The position numbers and the translations under genes were made by a program. From Adiantum capillus-veneris (taxonomy: Eukaryota; Streptophyta; Polypodiopsida; Polypodiales; Pteridaceae): 64,000 nt of DNA. The notes under the pieces were generated by a model. The model did no database searches. It was not told where the DNA came from and saw only the letters and a list, made by a program, of their open reading frames with translations. How positions within the stretch are numbered: position 1 is the stretch's first letter; each line of letters begins with the position of its first letter. This document shows positions 10,402 through 18,582 of this stretch, in pieces. Where the stretch lies: positions 49,798,274 to 49,862,273 of the forward strand of contig CM043942.1 of NCBI GenBank assembly GCA_014529385.2, given 5' to 3'.

Positions 10402-11526
10402 TGAGGGCGAGCTTTTTGAAATGGGGCCTCTAAACCCAAACCAATGGGCCTACCCTCACAAAATGTTCGTAAAGAGGTACGCACACTACTTGGGGCACCA
10501 CCTTCTTTTGGGAGTGGAGAAGGAAACCAATCAAAATAACACTTGCACTCACCCACTCAAGCAAAACACTTTGAAAACCCCCTTACTCTATATACACTTT
10601 GGACATTTGAACACCATCAACGATTATGCAACCCAATGCCGTGCATCAAAATGAAATATGCAATTTGTGGAATAGCATTCACCTTCTCCCCATAAGAATA
10701 TCCATAATACATCCAAACTCTTCCTCTCTCAAGCACTCATCAAAAAATCATGCACACAAGACTTGCCTCTCAAACACACAAGAGAATCACTTACATCAAA
10801 CTAACACACTTTGCATAGAGAGCTCATCTCCATCTATGCAATGCCGTGACACAAATAAAATCACCATGAGAGGTAGCCACATGCATATGTAATGAAGCAA
10901 AAGAGAGTTGGAGTGAGAAATTTCTTTAGACCAATTGAATAAGTGTGGAGAAACAAACCAATGATAAATTGAGAATAGAACACTTACTTGATTTCTCGCA
11001 CACCTTTTAAGGGGAGGACAGACGCTGGCTAGCCATCACGAATTGCGACACTTGAAAGTTTTGAAGATGATTTCATGATCATTAACATAACCATGAGAGA
11101 GATCATGATGTATTTACAAGTTATTGAGGTGCTACAAATGATTTATTGGGTTGATGGAGTAAGAGATTGTAGAATGGAAAGAGTGGAGAATAGAGTTTGC
11201 ACTTCCTCCAAAGAGGAGGGTTAGGAGGGAGGATGTGAAAGAGGGAGAGTTGGGATTTTCTCTACTATTGATCAAGAAACAACATGAAGTTGAAAATATA
11301 GGTGTGTGTCCTTGAGTCTCTCCAAGGGGGGCTATTTATAGTTGTGTAGGAGTGGGATTATGCTACACTTAATTAGAGTAAGTGATTAGACCTAAGGTTA
11401 AACGAAGAGGGGAAATTTACTCTAGATAACTTAATAGCATAGAAAAATATATACACATATGAGGAAGAGGGCGTTGAGTAGGCTGACAAATGTTGCAAAA
11501 AGATGGTTACCATTTTATGCCACTCA
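10402..11526 (-). repeat. E2 5' LTR with 949 bp internal deletion (1125 bp)
   Basis: This is the 5' LTR of the minus-strand element. It matches the 3' LTR at both ends, but at about 11395 the sequence jumps from the equivalent of 3233 to that of 4183. The joint shows only 2 bp of shared A residues, as in end-joining or replication slippage. In element orientation the lost part lies near the start of the LTR, that is in U3, so the promoter is probably gone. Confidence 0.9.
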
Positions 11527-11634
11527 ATAGGATAATAAATTTATTTTGTTTTTAATATTCTAACTAGCTGGCTTTGTAGATGATTTTGGGTCGTAGAACT
11601 TGGAAAGAATAAAAGTTTTGTTCCATGCATTTAA
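11527..11634. other. Short AT-rich spacer between E2 and E3
   Basis: About 108 bp of AT-rich sequence separates E2 from E3. It starts with the ATAG copy of the E2 target-site duplication and ends with TTTAA, the left flank of E3. No gene is visible. Confidence 0.5.
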
Positions 11635-12432
11635 TGTTAGGAAATAAGACGTAGCTAAATAGATAATTGAGTAGATTACTTAATGGAGAGAGACAGATTT
11701 ACATACACGAGATTATAGAGTAGAGAGAGAGAGAGAGAGAGTACACACGATATATGTGGTTCACCCAATGTGGGCTATGTCCACGGGAAAGCAGCCACTC
11801 AATGGCTTTAGTACTTCAAAACAAGAAGTAGTTTACAAAGGGATTATACCCTTAATGGAGCTCCCGCCTTGCTTCACTCTCACCACCTCACACTCACCTT
11901 GTTGCATCAACTTCACACTATAAAATGTGTGTAGAAATGGCCTCCTTTTATAGGCCAAAAGGGCTGCCCTCTCTTATGAGAGACAGCCATGTGTAGCCGC
12001 CCTTGTGCGAATAAGTCCAAATCGGACCCTCCAATCCGCCCATGTGTGGCCGCCCTTGAGAAGACAAGTCCGCTTTTGAATTCGGCCACCGGCCATTGAA
12101 TTCGGCCACCGGCCACCGGCCATTGACTTCCGACCACCGGCCATTGACTACCGGCCACCGGCCAACCGATCGGTTGTTTTCCGACCACTTTCCGGCCGCC
12201 ATCCGGCCATAATATTTCGACGAAAAAGAATATTCCGGCGGGAAAAAAAAGTCTCGGGGGCCTCCGCCCCCGAGGCCTTTAAAGTTGCCCCTGATTCTTG
12301 TCCGTGAAAATTTTGGTTTCCGGTGAGTGATTTTCCTTCACGCACAATGGCTTCTCCTCATAGTGGGGGCCTTACAAATGTGCGCTTTTACCACAAAAAA
12401 TTACAAGGGTAAATCAGGCTCCATACTTAACA
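11635..12432 (-). repeat. E3 3' LTR (798 bp)
   Basis: It begins TGTTAGGAAATAAG and ends CCATACTTAACA, with a TGTTA/TAACA inverted repeat. It contains a short GA run, a CCGGCC-rich tandem repeat (12078-12166) and a GC-rich hairpin (12253-12274: 9 bp arms CTCGGGGGC and GCCCCCGAG around CTCC). The open frames inside it are LTR shadows present in both copies. Confidence 0.95.
12078..12166. repeat. CCGGCCA-rich minisatellite in the E3 LTR (second copy 16701-16790)
   Basis: About four imperfect repeats of roughly 17-24 bp contain ACCGGCCATTGA and GGCCACCGGCC. The same block lies at 16701-16790 in the other LTR. It is dense in CG and CCGG sites, so it is a likely methylation target or a protein-binding array in the LTR. 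Confidence 0.75.
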
Positions 12433-12447
12433 ATCTCTCACTTGGAG
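12433..12447 (-). promoter_or_regulatory. E3 polypurine tract
   Basis: The minus strand reads CCAAGTGAGAGAT(T) directly before the 3' LTR, resembling the GAGA-rich plus-strand primer typical of copia elements. Confidence 0.7.
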
Positions 12448-12491
12448 ACTGATCTCCAAACCAAACCTGTGACTGCTTTCCATTCTGGCTT

Positions 12492-13232
12492 CTATCCTTG
12501 AATGCCGATTGAAGATGAACAAAAGCTCAACTTCTCCTTGTTGACCACCTTTGTAAACATGTCTGCAGGATTTTCACTTGTATGCACCTTTCCTAGCTTT
12601 AGTTGTCCCTCTTCCAAAAGAGTGCGTATGAAGTGATATCTCACCTCAATGTGCTTTGTCCTTGAATGAAAGGCTGAGTTCTTTGCAAGATGGATAGCGC
12701 TTTGGCTATCACTGTACAAGACACAATTGTCTTGTTTGAATCCAAGCTCTTCTAAGAATCTGTGAAGCCACAGAATTTCTTTGCTTGCCTCCGTCATTGC
12801 TACATACTCTGCTTCCGTGGTAGAAAGTGAAACCACTTTCTGCAGCTTTGAAGCCCAGCTTACTGCTGTGCCTCCAACCGTGAACACATAGCCAGTAGTG
12901 CTCCTTCGAGTATCTTTGTCACCTGCCATATCTGCATCAGCATACCCTTCTAGAAAAATATCAGTTCCTCCAAAATACAAAGCATTTGTTGTTGTCCCTT
13001 TTAGATACCTAAGTATCCACTTCACAGCTTGCCAGTGCTCTTTACCTGGGTTTTCCATGAACCTACTCACAACTCCCACTGCATGTGCAATGTCTGGCCT
13101 TGCCCAGACCATAGCATACATTAGAGAACCTACCGCTGCAGCATATGGAACTTTAGACATATAGGCTATCTCCTCTTGTGTCTTTGGACACATATCCTTT
13201 GTTAGAAATTGGTTTTGCATTTTGCATTGCAA
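12492..13232 (-). CDS. E3 pol: RT end and RNase H
   Basis: The open frame covers the RT C-terminus (VGSLMYAMVWARPDIAHAVG, LRYLKGT) and the copia RNase H with its acidic residues: YADADMAGD, STTEAEYVAMTEA, LYSDSQSAIHLAKN and HIEVRYHFIR. It ends at the natural stop just before the polypurine tract. Its start overlaps the upstream RT piece in another frame: near 13205 about ten residues that relatives have after NAKP are missing and the frame changes, so this part is not linked to the upstream protein. Confidence 0.9.
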   Translation of the reverse strand: MQCKMQNQFLTKDMCPKTQEEIAYMSKVPYAAAVGSLMYAMVWARPDIAHAVGVVSRFMENPGKEHWQAVKWILRYLKGTTTNALYFGGTDIFLEGYADADMAGDKDTRRSTTGYVFTVGGTAVSWASKLQKVVSLSTTEAEYVAMTEASKEILWLHRFLEELGFKQDNCVLYSDSQSAIHLAKNSAFHSRTKHIEVRYHFIRTLLEEGQLKLGKVHTSENPADMFTKVVNKEKLSFCSSSIGIQG

Positions 13233-13710
13233 ACCTTTCTAGTACCTTCTTGATGTAATCTTCTTGAGATAGCTTTATTGTTTTCTTCGTCCTGTCCCTT
13301 GATATTTTCATACCAAGTATCCTCTTTGCAGCACCTAAATCTTTCATTGAAAAAGATTTGGACAGCTCCTCTTTTAGGTCTTTGATGTCCTGCATGTTAG
13401 CACTTGCAATCAACATGTCATCAACATACAACATTAGGATGATGAATTTCCCATCTCCCAAATTCTTCGTGTAGACGCAGTGATCCGAGTTGCATCTTGT
13501 GAATCCATGATCCAACATCCATCGATCAAACTTCAAGTACCATTGTCTTGATGCTTGCTTTAAACCATACAAGCTCTTCTTTAATCTGCAAACCATTTTC
13601 TCCTTACCTTTTACTTCATACCCCTTTGGTTGAAGCATGTAGATTTCCTCCTCTAAGTCACCGTGTACCTTTTCTTCCCACCTTCTTCTTCCTTTATCTT
13701 GTACACCCAT
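13153..13710 (-). CDS. E3 pol: reverse transcriptase core
   Basis: The segment reads HGDLEEEIYMLQPKGYEV, LKKSLYGLKQASRQWYLKFD, and the catalytic MLYVDDMLIASAN (YVDD), then SMKDLGAAKRILGMKI. The upstream part of RT, including the first catalytic Asp region, is gone. At about 13660 the sequence jumps from KKRY to the codons just before HGDLEEE, a loss of roughly 50 residues with a frame change. The joint shows a few bases of homology (TAC). This deletion alone would kill RT. Confidence 0.9.
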   Translation of the reverse strand: MGVQDKGRRRWEEKVHGDLEEEIYMLQPKGYEVKGKEKMVCRLKKSLYGLKQASRQWYLKFDRWMLDHGFTRCNSDHCVYTKNLGDGKFIILMLYVDDMLIASANMQDIKDLKEELSKSFSMKDLGAAKRILGMKISRDRTKKTIKLSQEDYIKKVLERFAMQNAKPISNKGYVSKDTRGDSLYV

Positions 13711-14315
13711 TTGTTTTGAAGTGCCCGCTTACCTTTAGGCAACTCAACCAACTCCCATGTTTGGTTGTGATATAGTGAGTCCATCTCCACTTGCATGCTC
13801 TTCGTCCATTCTTCTTTGGATTCATGTTGCATAGCTTCTTCATATGATTCCGGCTCTCCAGAATCTGAGATCAAGAGATGGTTGAAGGAAGGAACAAACC
13901 TTTCTGGAGGTCTACTTGCTCTTGTAGATCTTCGGGGAATAGGTTGAGGCTCCTCATTTGGTTGACGTTGTTGCACATTGTCACCGTTTGCAGTCCTTGA
14001 GTCTTCACCGTCCTCAAGCTCCATGTACTCATCACCTGTTTCTTTTGTTTGTTTTCTTTCCAAGTAATCTTTGTACATATTTTGTTCGTTAAAAATTACA
14101 TCCCTACTCCTTAAGATTTTACCATCTTCAGGATTCCATAGGCGATACCCAAAGTCTCCTTCTCCATATCCAATGAAGAAACACTTTTTGGACTTTGCAT
14201 CTAACTTTGATCTTAGGCTTCTATCTATGTGCATGAAAGCCTCACACCCAAACACTTTGAGAAATGCATAATTCACCGGTTTATCCTGTCCATGCCTCTT
14301 CTGGAACTCCCCCAT
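13653..14315 (-). CDS. E3 pol: integrase C-terminus and start of RT
   Basis: The frame continues from integrase with VNYAFLKVFGCEAFMHID, KKCFFIGYGEGDFGYRLW (copia integrase C-terminal region), an acidic linker, RRSTRASRPPERFVP, then the RT N-terminal signature ESYEEAMQHESKEEWTKSM and ELVELPKGKRALQNKWVYKI. It is joined to the upstream frame by a one-base shift near 14281 and is cut off by the RT deletion at its end. Confidence 0.9.
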   Translation of the reverse strand: MGEFQKRHGQDKPVNYAFLKVFGCEAFMHIDRSLRSKLDAKSKKCFFIGYGEGDFGYRLWNPEDGKILRSRDVIFNEQNMYKDYLERKQTKETGDEYMELEDGEDSRTANGDNVQQRQPNEEPQPIPRRSTRASRPPERFVPSFNHLLISDSGEPESYEEAMQHESKEEWTKSMQVEMDSLYHNQTWELVELPKGKRALQNKWVYKIKEEEGGKKRYTVT

Positions 14316-15493
14316 CCAATGCCGTTGAGGGTGACCGATTGATTAAGTACACAGACGTACTTACAGCTTCTGCCCAAAGCTCAAGCGGTAGGCCTGCATG
14401 TAGCCGCATGCTTCGTGCTCGTTCCATGATTGTCCTGTTCATCCTTTCCGAAATCCCATTTTGTTGAGGTGTCCTTGGGGTTGTCCTTTGCCTCCGAATG
14501 CCATTGCTAGCACAAAAGCTTTCAAAAGCTTGGCTGCAATATTCGCCTCCATTGTCGGATCTGAGGCATTTAACCTTGGTACCTGTTTCATTCTCCACAA
14601 AGGCTTTCCACCTTTGAAATATGGAAAATACATCGGATTTATTCTTCATGACATAAACCCATGTTTTTCTAGTCGCATCGTCTATGAATGTTACATAGTA
14701 CAATGAGCCACCAAGTGATGGTGTACTTGCAGGACCCCAAACATCAGAATGAACCAACTCAAGTTTTTTATTTTTTCTTTCATTTCCTGATTTTTGAAAT
14801 TTTACCCTCTTTTGTTTACCATAAACACAATCTTCACAGAACTCTAAGTCCACTTCTTTCAAACCTGGTAGAAGCTTCTTTGTTTGAAGGATTTGCATTC
14901 CTTTGGCACTCATATGCCCAAGTCGGTAGTGCCACACCGCACTGTCAACTTCTATAGTTGCTGCACAAGATGAAGGTTGCGTGCTAACAGCACACAAGTA
15001 AAGTGTACCGACTTTTTCACCCTTGGCAACCACCAAAGATCCCTTTGAGATCTTCCACCGTTTGTTTCCGAATGCAATTTTGTGACCTTCATCGTCCAAT
15101 TGTCCTGTAGAGATTAATTTTTTGCAAAGAGAAGGAACATGCCTAACATCTTTAAGCTTCCATTCATTTCCGTTAGCAGTTTTGACAGAAACTGTACCTT
15201 TGCCGACAATCTCACAAGCTTCATCATCTCCCAAGTATACATACCCAAAATTACCTTTAGTGTAGTCTTGGAAATGTTGCTTGTGTGGTGTCGCATGGAA
15301 TGAAGCCCCGGAATCTACTATCCAGGAATTAGACACATTGTCTAATGAGAGAATTAGAGCATCTTGCTCTACTTTACCTGCCACATTGGCCTCCGATGTT
15401 GGCTTGTTGTCTTGAGACTCTATCTCCTTCTTCTTCTTGGACCAGCAATCCTTCTTGACGTGGCCTTTCTTGCCGCAGTTCCAACATTCAAGA
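14281..15493 (-). CDS. E3 zinc knuckle, protease and integrase
   Basis: The frame starts with the CCHC knuckle (CWNCGKKGHVKKDC, about 15450-15490), in a different frame from gag. Next come the protease SWIVDSGASFHATP, the GAG-pre-integrase region (WHYRLGHMSAKGM, FCEDCVYGKQKR) and the integrase core with D-D-E: LVHSDVWGP, LRSDNGGEY and PQQNGISERMNR. The frame ends at a TAA created by one extra base (near 14281-14283), and integrase resumes in the next frame. Catalytic residues of protease and integrase are present. Confidence 0.9.
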
Positions 15494-16184
15494 ACTGCTT
15501 TGTGCGTGACTTGCTCCGCCTTGAGCGATCACGACCCTTTTGGTTTTTGAACCTCTCCTTAGGCCTTCCTCTTGTTTCCACTGATAGTGCAGCACTTGAT
15601 GATTCTCCTGTGCTTCTCCTTCGCATTTCCTCGCTTAGGAGAACACCCACAACATCATCAAACTTAAGAGTATTTGTGCCAGAGATAGAATTACTTACAG
15701 CCATCACAAGGCTGTCCCAACTATCCGGTAGAGATGATAGTATAAGGAGAGCTCGTACTTCATCATCGAAATTGATTTTCACTGATCGAAGTTGACTTAT
15801 GTTTGTGTTAAAGTCATTTAGGTGTTCTGCAACTGAACCATTCTCTGCCATCTTTAGATTGAACAAGCGCTTCATAAGAAATACCTTATTGGATGCCGAT
15901 GGTTTCTCGTAGAAGTCGTCAAGTGACTTCATCAAGTCCTCCGTGGTCTTCATCTCCGAAACATTGAAGGCCACCGTTGACGCCAAGCTTAACCGGATTG
16001 TTCCTAGTGCCTTTCGATCAAGGACAATCCATGCTTCATCTGCCATTGTTGCGGGCTTCTTCGCAAGACCGCCTAGTGGCAAATAGAGGTCCTTCGGGTA
16101 GAGATAGTCTTCAATCTGCATCTTCCAATGTTGGTAGTTTTTGCCGTTGAACTTCTCAATCTTGAGCTTCCCTTCCTCCGCCAT
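15420..16184 (-). CDS. E3 gag (capsid)
   Basis: The start is the ATG at 16182-16184 (MAEEGKLKIEKFNGKNYQHW), about 60 bases after the primer binding site. This is a copia gag with the KMQIEDYLY, TTEDLMKSLDDFYEKPS and MKRLFNLKMAENGSVAEHL motifs, then an RS-rich linker. It loses frame just before the zinc knuckle: the last 13 or so residues are out-of-frame readings of the knuckle codons, so a one-base gain or two-base loss separates gag from pol near 15495. Copia elements normally use a single frame, so this is more likely a mutation than programmed frameshifting. Confidence 0.9.
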   Translation of the reverse strand: MAEEGKLKIEKFNGKNYQHWKMQIEDYLYPKDLYLPLGGLAKKPATMADEAWIVLDRKALGTIRLSLASTVAFNVSEMKTTEDLMKSLDDFYEKPSASNKVFLMKRLFNLKMAENGSVAEHLNDFNTNISQLRSVKINFDDEVRALLILSSLPDSWDSLVMAVSNSISGTNTLKFDDVVGVLLSEEMRRRSTGESSSAALSVETRGRPKERFKNQKGRDRSRRSKSRTKQFLNVGTAARKATSRRIAGPRRRRR

Positions 16185-16243
16185 AACTCCCACTCAATTC
16201 AAGGAATCCTTTCCTTGAGATAATTTAGCTACGAGCAAACCTT

Positions 16244-16255
16244 GCTCTGATACCA
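16244..16255 (-). promoter_or_regulatory. E3 primer binding site (tRNA-iMet)
   Basis: The minus strand reads TGGTATCAGAGC two bases inside the 5' LTR, a perfect initiator tRNA-Met primer binding site. Confidence 0.95.
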
Positions 16256-16257
16256 GT

Positions 16258-17054
16258 TGTTAGGAAATAAGACGTAGCTAAATAGATAATTGAGTAGATT
16301 ACTTAATGGAGAGAGACAGATTTACATACACGAGATTATAGAGTAGAGAGAGAGAGAGAGAGAGTACACACGATATACGTGGTTCACCCAATGTGGGCTA
16401 CGTCCACGGGAAAGCAGCCACTCAATGGCTTTAGTACTTCAAAACAAGAAGTAATTTACAAAGGGATTATACCCTTAATGGAGCTCCCGCCTTGCTTCAC
16501 TCTCACCACCTCACACTCACCTTGTTGCATCAACTTCACACTATAAAATGTGTGTAGAAATGGCCTCCTTTTATAGGCCAAAAGGGCTGCCCTCTCTTAT
16601 GAGAGACAGCCATGTGTAGCCGCCCTTGTGCGAATAAGTCCAAATCGGACCCTCCAATCCGCCCATGTGTGGCCGCCCTTGAGAAGACAAGTCCGCTTTT
16701 GAATTCGGCCACCGGCCATTGAATTCGGCCACCGGCCACCGGCCATTGACTTCCGACCACCGGCCATTGACTACCGGCCACCGGCCAACCGATCGGTTGT
16801 TTTCCGACCACTTTCCGGCCGCCGTCCGGCCATAATATTTCGACGAAAAAGAATATTCCGACGGGAAAAAAAAGTCTCGGGGGCCTCCGCCCCCGAGGCC
16901 TTTAAAGTTGCCCCTGATTCTTGTCCGTGAAAATTTTGGTTTCCGGTGAGTGATTTTCCTTCACGCACAATGGCTTCTCCTCATAGTGGGGGCCTTACAA
17001 ATGTGCGCTTTTACCACAAAAATTACAAGGGTAAATCAGGCTCCATACTTAACA
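16258..17054 (-). repeat. E3 5' LTR (797 bp)
   Basis: It is nearly identical to 11635-12432. The differences seen by eye are five transitions (two C/T and three A/G) and one A in a poly-A run. The promoter of the element should lie in this copy. The hairpin is conserved at 16876-16897. Confidence 0.95.
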
Positions 17055-17604
17055 TTTGAGTTAAAAGCTTTTTACTAAATTGATTTATTTTTTACTTTTG
17101 GATTCTTGGCTACATCTTTTAGAATAAGAAATCTTTGGGATAAGTTGATTTACTGACAATCTTCTTCGTGAGTATCTTTAGTTAGATATGTAAACATGCT
17201 TTGTATGTACTAATGCACTTATATGGTTTTTGTTTTACATTGTTCAATTCTATGCTTATCATATTTGTGTGATCATATCGAGATCAATCTTGTGAATCGC
17301 CTCTTCTTAGCACAAAATTGACACACTCTTGACTCATTAATTATACTTTGGTGTGAGTTTGATAGGTGAAACTCTCTCTAGCTTGTACAAGGATTCTAAT
17401 CAAGAATCCTTGATGTCTGGGTTGAGATTCTATCAATTATAGCTCACTCCACATACACATGCAAGTATATTTTTTGGCAAAAGAGATGTTCCAGGTATGT
17501 GCATCAAAAAGGTATTCCTTTTTCTACCTTTTCCTTATCAACATTATCTTATAGGTTGTGATGCAAATAATCTTGTAAGACATCAACTCATATTTTAAAT
17601 TGAA
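17055..17604. other. AT-rich spacer between E3 and E4
   Basis: The 550 bp are AT-rich and without a convincing gene. There is a perfect 10 bp stem at 17388-17412 (CAAGGATTCT, 5 base loop, AGAATCCTTG). The right end TTGAA is the target-site duplication of E4. Confidence 0.55.
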
Positions 17605-18563
17605 TGTTGACCGCTGGGTCAACAACACAACATAACTCAAGTTTCGTACCAAAGTTTTATCTTTTGCGACTTATGAAATGCTACGAATTATGGCTATAAA
17701 CGTCATTTGTAATGAGTAGTTATTCTAGTTTCAGAAGCCGGGGTGCAATGGCACTTCCAGATTGTAAATACAAAGCCATTTGACCCTTTCAACCCCATTT
17801 TTTGGTTAAACCTAAGGTAGCCTTAGTATATAAGGTACCTAGGTCATTTTGTAAAAAAGGACTTTTATTCATAATCAAAACTTTAGCGCTGCCATCTACT
17901 GTGTGTGAGAGAGAAAGAGAGTGAGCGTGAGCTTTATCCTGTCGCTACGCCCGGCTCGCTCAACACATTGGAGATCCGACTGCACCATTGTTGTAGGCTC
18001 GAGGAGAGCTACGTGACAATGCCAAGCATTCCACGCGAGACGAAGCGCACACACCGACGCATCTACGAGCTATTTGTGGCCGTAAGTGTATCAAACGATG
18101 TCTGTTTTCTGCGTGCTAGTAGTCTATAGAATCATGGCAACATAAGCTATGCATAGGTACTCATAAATTTCAATTTCGGGCACTTTCAAAATTTTGCTCT
18201 GTCATCCTATGCATTTTTCGCAGATGGGCTTTGAGTGAGGGTTTTGAGTGTAGAAGCTTAGGGACAGGTGTATCCTAGTGAGGGGATGGTGTTCCTTAAG
18301 TTTCGTATGAATCTGGCATGATTAGGTGAGTTACCTTCCGTATGTGTGTATGTGGCTAGGTGGTGTAGTTGAGGGCATTGAGGTTCTTGATTGTGGTTTA
18401 GTTGGCCTTCCAGAGTGTTGTATGTGTAGGATGGTCTCAGCCTGACAAGCTACAGAGATTTCCTCCGTGTGCGTATCGTGTCATCTATGTCCTCGATTGA
18501 CATTATGTTGATCTAGGTAGTGTTTGCATGCACTTCATGGGTGTGTGAGTTGCCCGTCCAACA
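17605..18563 (+). repeat. E4 5' LTR (959 bp)
   Basis: It begins TGTTGACCGCTGGG and ends CCGTCCAACA (TGTTG/CAACA inverted repeat). It pairs with 28285-29243. The small ORF at 17905-18129 is present in both LTRs and is not called as a gene. Confidence 0.95.
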
Positions 18564-18564
18564 T

Positions 18565-18582
18565 TGGCACCGCTGCCGGGGA
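18565..18582 (+). promoter_or_regulatory. E4 primer binding site (tRNA-Asp-like)
   Basis: The sequence TGGCACCGCTGCCGGGGA lies one base after the 5' LTR. It differs by two transitions from the TGGCGCCGTTGCCGGGGA that I recall as the plant tRNA-Asp primer site of many Ty3 elements. Confidence 0.75.

Larger units (their letters stand above)
2239..11526 (-). mobile_element. E2: Tat-like Ty3/gypsy retrotransposon with dual RNase H
   Basis: This near-complete element is 9.3 kb. LTR copies flank an internal region that reads leftward: leader with two small ORFs, gag, zinc knuckle, protease, RT, RNase H, a second RNase H, integrase, polypurine tract. RT before integrase makes it Ty3/gypsy; two RNase H domains in series point to the Tat (Ogre-related) lineage. 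Both outer flanks carry ATAG, giving an apparent 4 bp TSD. The copy is dead: a TGA separates gag from pol, a deletion with frameshift breaks the RT/RNase H junction, and the 5' LTR has lost 949 bp. Confidence 0.9.
11635..17054 (-). mobile_element. E3: young Ty1/copia retrotransposon
   Basis: This complete-length element is 5.4 kb, with LTRs of 798 and 797 bp that differ by five transitions and one single-base indel. Order on the minus strand: LTR, iMet PBS, gag, knuckle, protease, integrase, RT, RNase H, polypurine tract, LTR. Integrase before RT makes it Ty1/copia. Flanks are TTTAA and TTTGA, a TSD with one mismatch. Despite the near-identical LTRs, the coding region has at least four frame breaks, two of them deletions. 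Confidence 0.95.

Noticed and set aside
2239-11526. E2 as a chromovirus
   Set aside because: No chromodomain after integrase, and the dual RNase H points to the Tat group instead.
11913-12345. ORFs in the E3 LTR with Trp-Pro-Val repeats, repeated at 16536-16968
   Set aside because: Translation of the GGCCACCGG minisatellite within the LTR; not a gene.
14281-14315. Programmed frameshift within copia pol of E3
   Set aside because: A one-base insertion explains the break; no slippery site or known precedent at this place inside integrase.
17905-18129. ORF of 74 codons repeated at 28585-28809
   Set aside because: It is within the E4 LTRs; the repeat is due to the LTR pair, and differences are not biased to silent sites as far as I can see.
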